NCBI GenBank assembly: GCA_045345765.1
Contig: CP148265.1
Coordinates: 558,001 to 622,000 of the forward strand
Source: JAOARY01 sp045345765
GTDB taxonomy: Bacteria > Bacillota > Clostridia > Peptostreptococcales > Peptostreptococcaceae
Length of the DNA stretch: 64,000 nt
Direction: 5' to 3'
Position numbers and translations under genes: made by a program. Positions 8,985 to 18,744 of the stretch are shown here, in pieces (within the stretch, counting starts at the first letter, position 1; each line of letters opens with the position of its first letter). The notes beneath the pieces were generated by a model. That model did not search any database. It had not been told where the DNA came from and was given only the letters and a program-made list of their open reading frames with translations.

Positions 8985-9215
8985 TTAACCTTGTATTACT
9001 AAAAGTCCAACAGCGCAAATTATAAATAATATAGCACATCCAGAAGTAATCTTAGCAAATACTGAATCTAGACCTCTTCCTTTAGTTCCCATCATTTGTT
9101 CTGCTCCACCAGCTATTGATCCTGAAAGACCAGCACTTTTACCTGATTGTAAAAGAACACTTCCTATTAAAACTATTGATGTTACTATTTGCATTATAAC
9201 TAAAAAAGTTTTCAT
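8985..9215 (-). CDS. secG: Preprotein translocase subunit SecG
   Basis: The 76-residue protein has the SecG layout: an N-terminal membrane helix (MKTFLVIMQIVTSIVLIGSV), the conserved LLQSGKSAGLSGSIAGG loop, and a second helix at the C-terminus. It is a small stabilising subunit of the SecYEG channel in the plasma membrane. I placed the start at the ATG preceded by TTAGGAGGAG at normal spacing. An in-frame extension of 45 residues upstream has no initiation signal. It lies downstream of eno, as is common in Clostridia and Bacilli, but a terminator between them suggests separate transcription. Confidence 0.95.
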   Translation of the reverse strand: MKTFLVIMQIVTSIVLIGSVLLQSGKSAGLSGSIAGGAEQMMGTKGRGLDSVFAKITSGCAILFIICAVGLLVIQG

Positions 9216-9516
9216 AAAAACTCCTCCTAATTCAAAACTAATAACCTTTAAAATCAAAGGTATTTTCGCATAATTTGTAAATTTATATAACAATATAATT
9301 TTAACATAGAGCTTTTGATAAATCAATAAAAAAGCATTAAAATCAATCAATAATTTATAATAAAATTAATCTTTTAAGGAAATTCTATTATAAGTTTTAT
9401 AAATTTTGGTTCTTACATATTTAAATTTAAAAGTATATTTAAATTCTAAAAAAATTTTGATATAAAAATAATTTTAATAGTAAATATTAATTTTAAAATT
9501 TTTAAAATCAAATATT
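9216..9516. other. AT-rich spacer between secG and the eno terminator
   Basis: About 300 bases hold the secG ribosome binding site and probably its promoter. The region is so AT-rich that no single promoter stands out. No ORF with a ribosome binding site and no further RNA structure was seen. Confidence 0.5.
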
Positions 9517-9545
9517 TAAAAGGCTGGTTAAAACCAGCCTTTTTG
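9517..9545 (-). terminator. Terminator of the glycolytic operon after eno
   Basis: AAAAGGCTGG pairs with CCAGCCTTTT around a 4-6 base loop, with A and T runs on either side. It sits about 50 bases past the eno stop. Confidence 0.88.
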
Positions 9546-9591
9546 AAGAATTTTATTTTTATTTTATTTTATTTTTTAAGGTTTATATTTA

Positions 9592-10878
9592 TTATTTTAC
9601 GTTGTAGAAAGTATCTTTTCCTGGATACTCTGAAACTTCACCAATCATTTCTTCAATTCTTAATAATTGGTTGTACTTAGCAACTCTATCAGTTCTTGAT
9701 GGAGCACCAGTTTTTATTTGTCCAGCATTTGTTGCAACTGCTAAATCAGCAATTGTAGAATCTTCAGTTTCTCCAGATCTATGAGAAATAACAGCTGTAT
9801 ATCCAGCTCTCTTAGCCATTTCAATAGCATCTAAAGTTTCTGTTATAGTTCCTATTTGGTTTAATTTTATTAATATAGAGTTTGAAGTGTCATTATCTAT
9901 ACCTTTTTTAAGTCTCTGCGTATTAGTAACGAATAAATCATCACCAACTAATTGAATTTTCTTTCCTAATTTTTCAGTTAGTAATTTCCATCCATCCCAA
10001 TCTTCTTCATCTAAACCATCTTCAATTGAAACTATTGGATATTTATCAGCTAAATCAGCATAGAAATCAACCATTTGAGCAGCAGTTAATTTTCTGTCTT
10101 CTCCAGCTAAATAATATTCTTTTGTATCTTTGTTGTATATTTCAGTAGCAGCAACATCTAATGCTAATCCGATTTCTTCACCTGGCTTGTATCCAGCTTT
10201 CTTTATAGCTTCAACTATAACTTCTAATGCTTCTTCATTAGATTTTAAGTTTGGAGCGAATCCACCTTCATCGCCAACAGCAGTATTTAAACCTTTAGAC
10301 TTTAATACAGCTTTTAGGTTATGGAAAGTTTCAGCACCCATTCTTAGAGCCTGCGCAAAACTCTTAGCTCCAACTGGCATAACCATGAATTCTTGAATAT
10401 CAACATTGTTATCAGCATGCTCTCCACCATTTAATATATTCATCATAGGAACTGGTAAAGCTTTAGCATTTACTCCACCTAGGTATTGGAATAATGGTAA
10501 TCCTACTTCTTCAGCAGCAGCTTTAGCAACAGCCATAGAAACTCCTAGTATTGCGTTAGCTCCTAATTTACCTTTATTATCAGTACCATCTAATTCGATC
10601 ATAGTTCTATCTATTCCAACTTGATCAAATATGTTCATACCTTCTAATTCAGGCGCTATTATTTCATTAACATTTTTAACAGCATTTAAAACACCTTTAC
10701 CCATATATCTATCTTTGTCGCCATCTCTTAATTCAACAGCTTCAAAAGCTCCTGTAGATGCTCCCGATGGAACAGCAGCTCTACCAATAGCTCCACTTTC
10801 TAATATAACTTCTACTTCTACAGTAGGGTTTCCTCTTGAATCTAAGATTTCTCTTGCAAAAATTTCGCTTATAAACAT
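9592..10878 (-). CDS. eno: Enolase
   Basis: Enolase interconverts 2-phosphoglycerate and phosphoenolpyruvate. The 428-residue length is standard. Conserved blocks include AREILDSRGNPTVEVEV at the N-terminus, the catalytic loop PSGASTGAFEAVELRD, VGDEGGFAPN, the metal-binding SIEDGLDEEDWDGW and VGDDLFVTN, and the signature ILIKLNQIGTITET with SHRSGETEDS. The start ATG has AAGGAGG at good spacing. It is the last gene of the gap-pgk-tpiA-gpmI-eno glycolytic series, 77 bases after gpmI, and is followed by a strong terminator. Confidence 0.98.
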   Translation of the reverse strand: MFISEIFAREILDSRGNPTVEVEVILESGAIGRAAVPSGASTGAFEAVELRDGDKDRYMGKGVLNAVKNVNEIIAPELEGMNIFDQVGIDRTMIELDGTDNKGKLGANAILGVSMAVAKAAAEEVGLPLFQYLGGVNAKALPVPMMNILNGGEHADNNVDIQEFMVMPVGAKSFAQALRMGAETFHNLKAVLKSKGLNTAVGDEGGFAPNLKSNEEALEVIVEAIKKAGYKPGEEIGLALDVAATEIYNKDTKEYYLAGEDRKLTAAQMVDFYADLADKYPIVSIEDGLDEEDWDGWKLLTEKLGKKIQLVGDDLFVTNTQRLKKGIDNDTSNSILIKLNQIGTITETLDAIEMAKRAGYTAVISHRSGETEDSTIADLAVATNAGQIKTGAPSRTDRVAKYNQLLRIEEMIGEVSEYPGKDTFYNVK

Positions 10879-10955
10879 CTTATTTCCTCCTTATTTTAAT
10901 GAGATAAATCTCATAATTCTTATTTATTTAACCTAATTAAAGATTTGCTAATATA

Positions 10956-12485
10956 TTATTTTATTATTAAAGATTCTCCAGTCATTTCTTCTGGCTTTTT
11001 AACATCCATTATATCTAAAATAGTAGGTGCTAAATCACAAAGTCTACCATCTTCTCTTAATTTTATATCATCATTTGATACAAGCATACATGGAACTATA
11101 TTAGTTGTATGTGCTGTAAATGGTTTTTGAGTTTCTAAATCTAACATTTGTTCTGAATTTCCATGATCTGCTGTTATTATAGCATGACCACCTATTTCAA
11201 CTATCTTATCTACTATTTTTCCAACACATTCATCAACAGTTTCAACAGCTTTAACTGCTGCATCAAATATTCCTGTATGTCCTACCATATCCGGATTTGC
11301 AAAATTTAATATTATAACATCATAAGGATTGTTATCTAACTTATCCATAAGTTTTTGAGTAACTTCATAAGCAGACATTTCTGGTTTTAAATCATAAGTT
11401 GCAACCTTTGGAGAATCAACTAATATTCTTTCCTCTCCTTCATTTGGTTCTTCAACTCCACCATTAAAGAAGAATGTCACATGTGCATATTTCTCAGTTT
11501 CAGCTATTCTTAACTGTGTTTTACCGTTCTTCGCTAAGAACTCACCTAATGTATTATTTATAACCTGAGGCTTATATGCTATAAAAACATTTTCTATGGT
11601 AGCATCATATTGAGTCATCGTAACAAAACAAGTTTTAAAATATTCTCTTTCAAATCCTAAGAATTCTAAATCTACTATTGCTCTAGTAATCTGTCTTGCT
11701 CTATCTGGTCTGAAATTAAAGAATATTACGGAATCATCTTCTTTTATTTTAGCAACTTCTTTACCATCTTCTTTTATTATTGTTGGTAGTACAAATTCAT
11801 CTACAACATCATTTTTATAAGAATTTTCTACTGCCTCTATTGCACAGTTAGCTTCTTCACCTTCTGATTTTACAAGAGCATTATAAGCAAGCTCTACTCT
11901 TTCCCATCTCTTATCTCTATCCATAGCATAATATCTTCCAGAAACTGTTGCTATTTTCCCAACTCCAATTTCTTTCATATATTTTTCTATTTCTTCTATA
12001 TAAACAAGCGCACTCTTTGGAGGTGTATCTCTACCATCTAAAAATGCATGTAAATAAACATCTTTAAGATTATTTTCTTTAGCTAATTTTAAAAGTCCTT
12101 TTAAATGATTTATATGAGAATGTACTCCTCCATTTGATAAAAGACCCATAAAATGAAGTGCTGTATTTTTTGACTTTGCATTTTCAACAGCTTTTAATAA
12201 TTCTTCATTCTTAAAAAAATCACCATCAGAAATAGCCTTTGTTATTCTTGTTAGTTCTTGATATACAATTCTACCTGAACCAATATTTAAATGTCCAACT
12301 TCTGAATTACCCATTTGTCCATCTGGAAGTCCAACATCTAATCCACTTGCTTTTATATAAGTAAGCGGATAATTTTTCTTAATTCTATCTAAATTTTTGG
12401 TATTAGCAGCTAAAACTGCATTACCTTGTTTTTCATTGCTATATCCATAACCATCCAATATCATTAAAGCTACTGGTTTTTTCAA
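10956..12485 (-). CDS. gpmI: 2,3-bisphosphoglycerate-independent phosphoglycerate mutase
   Basis: This is the cofactor-independent, manganese-dependent mutase that converts 3- to 2-phosphoglycerate. The phosphoserine site lies in GQMGNSEVGHLNIG near residue 60. Metal ligands are in MILDGYG, NFANPDMVGHTG and ITADHGNSEQM. The protein is about 509 residues, as expected. The start is a TTG at 12485 with AGGAG 9 bases upstream. A TTG at 12494 directly abuts that ribosome binding site and cannot be used. The gene begins 12 bases after the tpiA stop, so it is clearly co-transcribed with the upper glycolytic operon. Confidence 0.97.
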   Translation of the reverse strand: MKKPVALMILDGYGYSNEKQGNAVLAANTKNLDRIKKNYPLTYIKASGLDVGLPDGQMGNSEVGHLNIGSGRIVYQELTRITKAISDGDFFKNEELLKAVENAKSKNTALHFMGLLSNGGVHSHINHLKGLLKLAKENNLKDVYLHAFLDGRDTPPKSALVYIEEIEKYMKEIGVGKIATVSGRYYAMDRDKRWERVELAYNALVKSEGEEANCAIEAVENSYKNDVVDEFVLPTIIKEDGKEVAKIKEDDSVIFFNFRPDRARQITRAIVDLEFLGFEREYFKTCFVTMTQYDATIENVFIAYKPQVINNTLGEFLAKNGKTQLRIAETEKYAHVTFFFNGGVEEPNEGEERILVDSPKVATYDLKPEMSAYEVTQKLMDKLDNNPYDVIILNFANPDMVGHTGIFDAAVKAVETVDECVGKIVDKIVEIGGHAIITADHGNSEQMLDLETQKPFTAHTTNIVPCMLVSNDDIKLREDGRLCDLAPTILDIMDVKKPEEMTGESLIIK

Positions 12486-12497
12486 TATAATCAACTC

Positions 12498-13244
12498 CTA
12501 AAAATTAACTAGCGCACTAAAGCTTTCAACTTCTAAACTTGCTCCACCAACTAATGCACCATCAATATCAGATTGATTCATTATTTCTTCAACATTAGCA
12601 GGCTTAACACTTCCACCATATTGGATTCTAACTTCTTCAGCAAGTTCACTTGAATATAAATTCGTTACAACTTCTCTTATAAATGCTATAACTTCATTAG
12701 CTTCTTCACTAGTAGCAGTTTTTCCTGTTCCGATTGCCCATATTGGCTCATATGCTATTACTACTTTATTAAGATCTTCTTTTGATACATCTTTTAATGC
12801 TTTTGTAACTTGCTCTTTAACAACATCTTTAGTTATATCTTTTTCTCTTTCTTCTAAAGTTTCTCCAACACAAACTATTGGGTTTATAGCAACTTCTAAA
12901 GCTTTTAAAGTCTTTTTATTTACAGTTTCATCTGTTTCATTGTAATATTGTCTTCTTTCAGAGTGTCCAATTACTACATAGTCCATTTCAATTTCTTTTA
13001 ACATTGCTGGAGCTATTTCCCCAGTAAAAGCACCTTTATCTTCAAAGTGCATATTTTGAGCACCTATCTTTATATTAGTTCCCTTTGATGCTTCCTTTAA
13101 ATCTTTTAATAATGTAAATGGTGCACATATTAAAACTTCTACGTCACTTCCACTTACTTTCTCTTTTAAATTATTTATAAATTCAACGCCTTCTTTTATC
13201 GTTTTATGCATTTTCCAGTTTCCTGCGATTATTGGTTTTCTCAT
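12498..13244 (-). CDS. tpiA: Triosephosphate isomerase
   Basis: This 248-residue TIM barrel interconverts dihydroxyacetone phosphate and glyceraldehyde 3-phosphate. Active-site residues are visible: lysine in AGNWKMHKT, histidine in VIGHSERRQYYNE, glutamate in AYEPIWAIGTGKTA, and phosphate-binding YGGSVKP and GALVGGASL. The start ATG has AGGAGG at 8 bases. It is tightly packed between pgk (22 bases) and gpmI within the glycolytic operon. Confidence 0.98.
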   Translation of the reverse strand: MRKPIIAGNWKMHKTIKEGVEFINNLKEKVSGSDVEVLICAPFTLLKDLKEASKGTNIKIGAQNMHFEDKGAFTGEIAPAMLKEIEMDYVVIGHSERRQYYNETDETVNKKTLKALEVAINPIVCVGETLEEREKDITKDVVKEQVTKALKDVSKEDLNKVVIAYEPIWAIGTGKTATSEEANEVIAFIREVVTNLYSSELAEEVRIQYGGSVKPANVEEIMNQSDIDGALVGGASLEVESFSALVNF

Positions 13245-13266
13245 TTTAAAAGCCTCCTAATATAAT

Positions 13267-14466
13267 TTATTTATTATTTAATGCTACTATTCCTGGAAGT
13301 TCTTTTCCTTCTAAGAATTCTAATGAAGCTCCACCACCTGTTGATATATGAGTCATTTTATCTCCAAATCCTAATATATTTACAGCAGCAGCACTATCTC
13401 CACCACCGATTATAGTTGTAGCATCAGATTCAGCTAAAGCTTTTGCAACTTCTATTGTCCCATTTGCAAAGTTTTCAAATTCAAAAACTCCCATTGGACC
13501 ATTCCAAACAACTGTCTTAGCAGTCTTTACAGCATCTGCATATAATTTAGCAGTTTTATTTCCAATATCTAATCCCATATAAGCATCTTCTATATTTTGA
13601 TCATCTGTCTTTATTGGAGTTGCGTCTTTAGAAAACTCAGCTGCAACAACATTATCTATTGGTAATAATAAATCAACTGATTTTTCTTTCGCTTTTTTTA
13701 GCATTTCTTTAGCATATTCTACTTTATCTTCTTCAACAAGTGATTTTCCTATGCTATAACCTTGTGCTTTTAAGAATGTATATGCCATTCCTCCACCAAT
13801 TACTAATGTATCAACTTTTTCAAGTAAGTTATTTATAACATTTATTTTATCCGAAACCTTAGCTCCTCCTAATATTGATACAAAAGGTCTCTTTGGATTT
13901 TCAACTGCATCACCTAAGAATTTTAATTCTTTTTGTATTAAGTATCCACAAGCACTTTCTTCCACAAAATTTGTAACTCCAACTGTAGAACAGTGAGCTC
14001 TATGAGCTGTACCAAAAGCATCATTAACAAATACATCTGCTAAAGAAGCTAATTCTTTTGAATAATTTTCTTCATTTTTAGTTTCTTCTTTTCTAAATCT
14101 AGTATTTTCTATTAATACTATTTGACCGTTTTCCATAGTTGAAACAGCATTTTTAGCATTTTCTCCAACTACATTATCATCCGCAGCAAATTTAACATCT
14201 ATATTTAAAAGTTCTGATAGTCTCTTAGCTACAGGCTCTAAAGATAATTCTTTTTTTGCTTCACCCTTTGGCTTTCCTAAATGTGAACAAAGTATAATCT
14301 TAGCATCATTTTCAACTAAGTATTTTATAGTTGGTAATGCACCTACTAATCTATTTTCGTCTGTAATTTTACCATTTTCTAAAGGTACATTAAAATCACA
14401 TCTTACTAAAACTTTTCTTCCTTTTACATTAATATCTTCAACAGTTTTCTTATTTAACATAGACAT
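13267..14466 (-). CDS. pgk: Phosphoglycerate kinase
   Basis: This 399-residue enzyme makes ATP from 1,3-bisphosphoglycerate. N-domain substrate motifs include VLVRCDFNVPLENG, LCSHLGKPKG and FVNDAFGTAHRAH. The nucleotide-binding C-domain has GPMGVFE and TIIGGGDSAAAV with STGGGASLEFLEG. The start at 14466 has AAGGGG 8 bases upstream. A second ATG two codons later is also possible. A spacer of about 200 bases rich in hairpins separates it from gap, which in related operons is where transcripts are processed or attenuated. Confidence 0.98.
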   Translation of the reverse strand: MSMLNKKTVEDINVKGRKVLVRCDFNVPLENGKITDENRLVGALPTIKYLVENDAKIILCSHLGKPKGEAKKELSLEPVAKRLSELLNIDVKFAADDNVVGENAKNAVSTMENGQIVLIENTRFRKEETKNEENYSKELASLADVFVNDAFGTAHRAHCSTVGVTNFVEESACGYLIQKELKFLGDAVENPKRPFVSILGGAKVSDKINVINNLLEKVDTLVIGGGMAYTFLKAQGYSIGKSLVEEDKVEYAKEMLKKAKEKSVDLLLPIDNVVAAEFSKDATPIKTDDQNIEDAYMGLDIGNKTAKLYADAVKTAKTVVWNGPMGVFEFENFANGTIEVAKALAESDATTIIGGGDSAAAVNILGFGDKMTHISTGGGASLEFLEGKELPGIVALNNK

Positions 14467-14510
14467 TTAAATTTCCCCTTTCAATAATAAATTAAATATT
14501 TCATCATTAA

Positions 14511-14648
14511 TTTATGAGAAAAACAAATTAATATATCTTATATATTTAATATATCACTAAATTATTAAATGTAAATTAATTTATTCTTCTCATAAATCAA
14601 TAAAAGGTCAGGTCTTATAGTCTAATACCACAAGACCCAAACCTTTTA
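14511..14648 (-). other. Hairpins in the gap-pgk spacer
   Basis: Two structures are visible. The first has outer arms TTTATGAGAA and TTCTCATAAA (about 14511-14595). The second pairs AAAAGGT...GGTCTT with AAGACC...ACCTTTT (14602-14648). The second has only a weak T-run on the minus strand, so it may allow partial read-through from gap into pgk or protect the gap mRNA. Confidence 0.55.
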
Positions 14649-14673
14649 TTTATTATTCATTTTAGACTATTTC

Positions 14674-15681
14674 CTAAAGTCCTTTTTCTACAACATAAGA
14701 GATTAGGTCTATTACTCTATTTGAATATCCCCACTCATTGTCATACCAAGAAACTATTTTAACCATGTTTCCATCAACCATAGTTGAAAGACCATCTATT
14801 ATTGAAGATCTTGCATCTTTTTTGTAATCCATTGATACAAGAGGCTCATCAGAGAATCCTAAGATTCCGTTTAATTTACCTTCTGAAGCTTCTTTTAAAG
14901 CAGCATTTACTTCTTCAGCTGTAGTTGCTTTTCCAACTTCAAAAGTTATATCTACAACAGATACTGTTGGAGTTGGAACTCTCATTGCCATTCCGTTTAA
15001 TTTACCTTTTAATTGAGGTAATACTAATGCAACTGCTTTAGCAGCTCCTGTAGTAGTTGGTATTATAGATTCAGCTCCAGCTCTAGCTCTTCTTAAGTCA
15101 GAGTGAGGTCCATCTAACATGTTTTGATCGTTAGTGTATGCATGCACAGTAGTCATAAGACCTTTTACTATACCAAATTTTTCGTCTATAACTTTAGCAA
15201 ATGGTGCTAAACAGTTAGTAGTACAAGAAGCATTTGAAATTATGTTATGAGCTTTAGCATCATATTCTTCTTCATTTACTCCTAAAACTAAAGTCTTATC
15301 TTCATCTTTAGCAGGTGCAGATATTATAACTTTCTTAGCTCCAGCTTTTATATGCTTAGAAGCTTTTTCTTTATCTCTAAAGAAACCTGTTGATTCAACA
15401 ACTATATCTACTGAAAGATCTTTCCAAGGTAAATTTTCAGGATCTCTTTCTGCGAAAACTTTGATTTCTTTTCCGTTTATTACAAGGTTTCCGTCTTTAA
15501 CTTCTACAGTTCCCTCGAATTTTCCAAATAAAGTATCGTATTTAATTAAATGAGCTAATGTATTAGCATCAGTTAAATCATTAATCGCTACTATTTCCCA
15601 GTTTAAATTTTCTCTTTCCATTGCTATTTTGAAAGCATTTCTTCCTATTCTTCCAAATCCGTTAATTGCTACTTTAATCAT
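14674..15681 (-). CDS. gap: Glyceraldehyde-3-phosphate dehydrogenase (NAD+)
   Basis: This 335-residue glycolytic dehydrogenase has the NAD-binding start VAINGFGRIGRNAF, the catalytic cysteine in SNASCTTNCLAPFAK near residue 152, the catalytic histidine in TVHAYTNDQ, and C-terminal SWYDNEWGYSNRV. The start ATG has AGGAGG at good spacing. The codons of this gene are more C/G-rich at synonymous sites than its neighbours, as expected for a highly expressed gene. It directly follows cggR, whose product senses the upstream metabolite fructose-1,6-bisphosphate and controls this operon. Confidence 0.98.
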   Translation of the reverse strand: MIKVAINGFGRIGRNAFKIAMERENLNWEIVAINDLTDANTLAHLIKYDTLFGKFEGTVEVKDGNLVINGKEIKVFAERDPENLPWKDLSVDIVVESTGFFRDKEKASKHIKAGAKKVIISAPAKDEDKTLVLGVNEEEYDAKAHNIISNASCTTNCLAPFAKVIDEKFGIVKGLMTTVHAYTNDQNMLDGPHSDLRRARAGAESIIPTTTGAAKAVALVLPQLKGKLNGMAMRVPTPTVSVVDITFEVGKATTAEEVNAALKEASEGKLNGILGFSDEPLVSMDYKKDARSSIIDGLSTMVDGNMVKIVSWYDNEWGYSNRVIDLISYVVEKGL

Positions 15682-15799
15682 TTGTATTCCTCCTTAAATA
15701 AATTAAAAGTTTTTTTGAATTTTTGATTAAAAAGTTTTAAAGTTTTTTGATTAAAAGTTTTATTTATATTAAATAATATTTATATCTATGCTTATAATA

Positions 15800-16831
15800 T
15801 TATTTATTATCAAAGTAATTTATAACCTCATTAGCACAGCCTTCGTCTATAACCAAAGTTAAATTTGGATTTATCTTAGATATAGATATTATAGCTTTAA
15901 ATTTTCTCTTTCCTCCAGCTATACCAAAGGCATGTTTCATCTTTTTAAACTGCTCTAAATTTATACCTATTGTACTGGCTTCATAAACAATTTTTCCATC
16001 TTGATTGAAAAAATGTCCAAAAGCCTCAGATACAGCTTGTTTTTCTTCTATAAATTCTACTTGCTTTTCTTCCATTCTTCTTCTTACAGCCATTTCATCA
16101 GCTCTTCCTATACCAAAGACAATTACATCTAAATTATCTATATACTCTAAAGACTTTTTTATATCTGGCTGAGTTTTTAACGTTTCTATTAAATTCTTAT
16201 TTATATTATCAGGTAGATGTAATATTCTATATCCTCCACCTATCTTGTTTGCAATTATACTAGCTATGTTATTAGCTTGAATTTCTAATTTCTCTCCTAA
16301 TCCTCCACGAGCTGGAACAACTACAGTATTTTCATACTTTTTTCTTTCTTGAAATTGTTTTGCAAATTCAAGCATAGTAGTTCCACCAGTAACACCAAGA
16401 GTCATATTATCCTCTAATATCTTTATAAGATCAACAGATGCTGCTTTTCCAAGTTCTTTTGTTATTGAAAAATCCTCATCACTATCACCTGGGACAATTA
16501 TAACTTTCTTTATATTTAGTAATTTTTCAAGTCTATTTTCAACTTCTTTTATTCCTCGAATTTCATTTATAAAATCATTGAGGCTTGTAAGTATCTTTCT
16601 ACCCTCTTGTGTTAGCTTCATTCCTGACGAACTGCTATCTATAAATGATGAATTCTTTAAAAATTCAACTTCACTTCTTATAATTCTCTCACTTATCCCT
16701 AATTTTGAAGATAATATTCTTCTTCCAACAGGTTCATTTAAAGATATTTCTCTTAGAACAATATATCTTTTTTCCATTACTTTAAGGATATCTGGAACTA
16801 TTTTTTTTTGTATTTCTACTAAATTCTTCAT
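15800..16831 (-). CDS. cggR: Central glycolytic genes repressor CggR (SorC/DeoR family)
   Basis: The 343-residue protein has an N-terminal winged-helix DNA-binding domain (LGISERIIRSEVEFL near residue 50). The C-terminal sugar-phosphate-sensing domain of the SorC family includes GVTGGTTMLEFA, PARGGLGEKLEIQANNIA and VFGIGRADEMA. In Bacillus, CggR represses the gap operon and is released by fructose-1,6-bisphosphate. Its position as first gene ahead of gap-pgk-tpiA-gpmI-eno and the GTGGGAC repeats just downstream of its promoter support the same autoregulated circuit. The start ATG at 16831 has AAGGAGAGAG upstream. Confidence 0.95.
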   Translation of the reverse strand: MKNLVEIQKKIVPDILKVMEKRYIVLREISLNEPVGRRILSSKLGISERIIRSEVEFLKNSSFIDSSSSGMKLTQEGRKILTSLNDFINEIRGIKEVENRLEKLLNIKKVIIVPGDSDEDFSITKELGKAASVDLIKILEDNMTLGVTGGTTMLEFAKQFQERKKYENTVVVPARGGLGEKLEIQANNIASIIANKIGGGYRILHLPDNINKNLIETLKTQPDIKKSLEYIDNLDVIVFGIGRADEMAVRRRMEEKQVEFIEEKQAVSEAFGHFFNQDGKIVYEASTIGINLEQFKKMKHAFGIAGGKRKFKAIISISKINPNLTLVIDEGCANEVINYFDNK

Positions 16832-16864
16832 CCAACTCTCTCCTTGGACTATTTAAGTCCATAC

Positions 16865-16940
16865 ATAACTTTTAAGTCCCACTGTATGTTTTAAAAAAGC
16901 GGGACTTTTTACGACCTTGTTATTATTTACGTCCCACTCA
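16865..16940 (-). promoter_or_regulatory. Candidate CggR operator
   Basis: Between the promoter and cggR the minus strand contains two direct GTGGGAC-T/G-TAAA elements (near 16937 and 16881) and an opposed AGTCCCGC copy between them. GGGAC half-sites are the known CggR recognition core in Bacillus. Spacing differs from the Bacillus operator, so exact boundaries are inferred. Confidence 0.6.
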
Positions 16941-16945
16941 TATAT

Positions 16946-16974
16946 ATTCTATCCTAATAGCTGTTTTTTTTCAA
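16946..16974 (-). promoter_or_regulatory. Sigma-A promoter of the cggR-gap operon
   Basis: TTGAAA (16974-16969) and TAGAAT (16951-16946) are spaced by 17 bp on the minus strand, directly upstream of the GTGGGAC operator repeats. The repressor would block elongation or initiation. Confidence 0.7.
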
Positions 16975-17238
16975 GGTATTATATTTATTTTTTTTAATAA
17001 TTTATAGATATAAAATTAACTAACTAGTATATACTCCATTTTTTTAGCTGCTTTCACATGATATTTTAATAAAAATAAAATCTTTCCATTTCAAAATTAC
17101 CCGTTTAAATAAGGCTCTAAACATTTTTAAAACAATATTAAACTTTTATTTAAAATAATATTTTTGTAATATATTTTAATTTGAAATAAAAGTAACTATA
17201 TGCAAATCAACTATAAAATAAATACAAAAAATAAAAAA

Positions 17239-17277
17239 ACAATATTAAAAAATAGAATATTCTATTTTTAATATTGT
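17239..17277 (-). terminator. Terminator of rpoN
   Basis: A near-perfect stem of about 19 bp with almost no loop abuts the rpoN stop codon. On the minus strand it is followed by TTTTTTTATTTTTTG, a strong intrinsic terminator that isolates rpoN from cggR. Confidence 0.88.
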
Positions 17278-18617
17278 TATATTTGTTTTCTTTTTGAAGA
17301 TGACAAAATCCCCATTTCATCTCTATATTTTGCAACAGTTCTTCTTGATATGTTTATATTTTTTTCCTTTAATATATCCACTAATTTCTGATCACTCAAA
17401 GGTTTTTTCTTATTTTCATTTTCAACTAATTCCTTTATAACATCTTTTATTCCTACAGAAGACATATCCTCATTTTTCGGAGAACTTCTAAAAAAATATT
17501 TAAGTTCATAAAGACCATAAGGTGTTAACATGTACTTCCCATTTACAGTTCTACTTATTGTTGATTCATGAAAATCTAATGTACTTGCTATTTCTTTCAT
17601 AGTCATAGGTTTTAGATATCTTTTTCCAAACTCAAAAAATTCTCTTTGTTCTTTAACAATTTCTTTTGATACCTTTAATATAGTATTTTTTCTACTCTCT
17701 ATATTCTTTATCAAATTAGATACCTTAGTCAATTTTTCCTTTATATATTCTTTAGCTTCTTTATCTTTCGTATTCAAAAGAATTGATTCATAAAATTTAT
17801 TTATCTTTATCGTCGGAACACTTGTTTCGTTTATTCTAACTATAAACTGCCCATCTATTTTATCAACAAAAACATCTGGTGTTATGTATTTTGCTTTATT
17901 ATTATTATATTTTCTGCCTGGTCTAGGTTCTAAAGTTTTAATTATTTTACAATAGTCTATTACCTTATCGCTCTTAACATTATATTTTTTTGCTATATCT
18001 CTATATGCTTTTCTAGCTATCATGTTCAAATCTTTTTTTATTATATTATATAATACATCATCATCTATATTCTTATCTTTTAATTGTATAATAAGCGTTT
18101 CTTCTAAGTTTCTAGCTCCAATACCAACTGGATCCATTGACTGAAGTATTTTTAATAATTTATTAAATTCTCTTGTATCTAAATTAAATTTTTCCTTTAT
18201 TGTTTCATCTTCAATTTCTAAATATCCATTATCATTTAAAGAGTATATCATAAATTCTAAAATATCTTTTTCTTTTAAGTTTATACCTTTTACATAGCCT
18301 AATTGCTCCATTAAATGAGAATATAAATCTAATTCCTCTTTTATCATATTTTCATAATCAGATTTATTATTATCATCATCTCTATTATATGATATAGTTT
18401 CCTTTGTTGTAGTTTTAGAAAGATTGTTTAAATATTTCTCCCAATCTATTTCATCCTTTTTTTCTACTTCTAAAAGAGGGTTTTCTTGACTTTCTGTAAC
18501 TATAATATCTTCTAGCTTAAACGTCGGCATTTGAAGTATTTCAAGTGATTGCCTCAATTCTTTTGTTAATATAAGTTTTTGTGATTGTTGCAAATTTAAA
18601 TTAAAATTAATGTTCAA
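17277..18617 (-). CDS. rpoN: RNA polymerase sigma-54 factor
   Basis: The 446-residue protein has the glutamine- and leucine-rich activator-contact region I (LNLQQSQKLILTKELRQSLE), an acidic linker, the core-binding region, a helix-turn-helix (FHESTISRTVNGKYM near residue 350) and the RpoN box ISRRTVAKYRDEMGI that reads the -24 element. The start is TTG at 18617 with GGAGGG upstream. RpoN needs AAA+ activators, and three such activators are encoded in this same window. At least two GG-N10-GC promoters, upstream of the methionine gamma-lyase gene and prdC, are visible. Location upstream of cggR is common in Firmicutes. Confidence 0.97.
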   Translation of the reverse strand: MNINFNLNLQQSQKLILTKELRQSLEILQMPTFKLEDIIVTESQENPLLEVEKKDEIDWEKYLNNLSKTTTKETISYNRDDDNNKSDYENMIKEELDLYSHLMEQLGYVKGINLKEKDILEFMIYSLNDNGYLEIEDETIKEKFNLDTREFNKLLKILQSMDPVGIGARNLEETLIIQLKDKNIDDDVLYNIIKKDLNMIARKAYRDIAKKYNVKSDKVIDYCKIIKTLEPRPGRKYNNNKAKYITPDVFVDKIDGQFIVRINETSVPTIKINKFYESILLNTKDKEAKEYIKEKLTKVSNLIKNIESRKNTILKVSKEIVKEQREFFEFGKRYLKPMTMKEIASTLDFHESTISRTVNGKYMLTPYGLYELKYFFRSSPKNEDMSSVGIKDVIKELVENENKKKPLSDQKLVDILKEKNINISRRTVAKYRDEMGILSSSKRKQI

Positions 18618-18744
18618 TATTTTCCCTCCTTATATATGTATTTTGTTCAAGCAATTATTATACCTTTTTTTAATTTTAACATATTTTTTTCTTTTTTTCA
18701 AAAGATATAAGTATATAATCATATATATTTTTTTAATTAATAAA

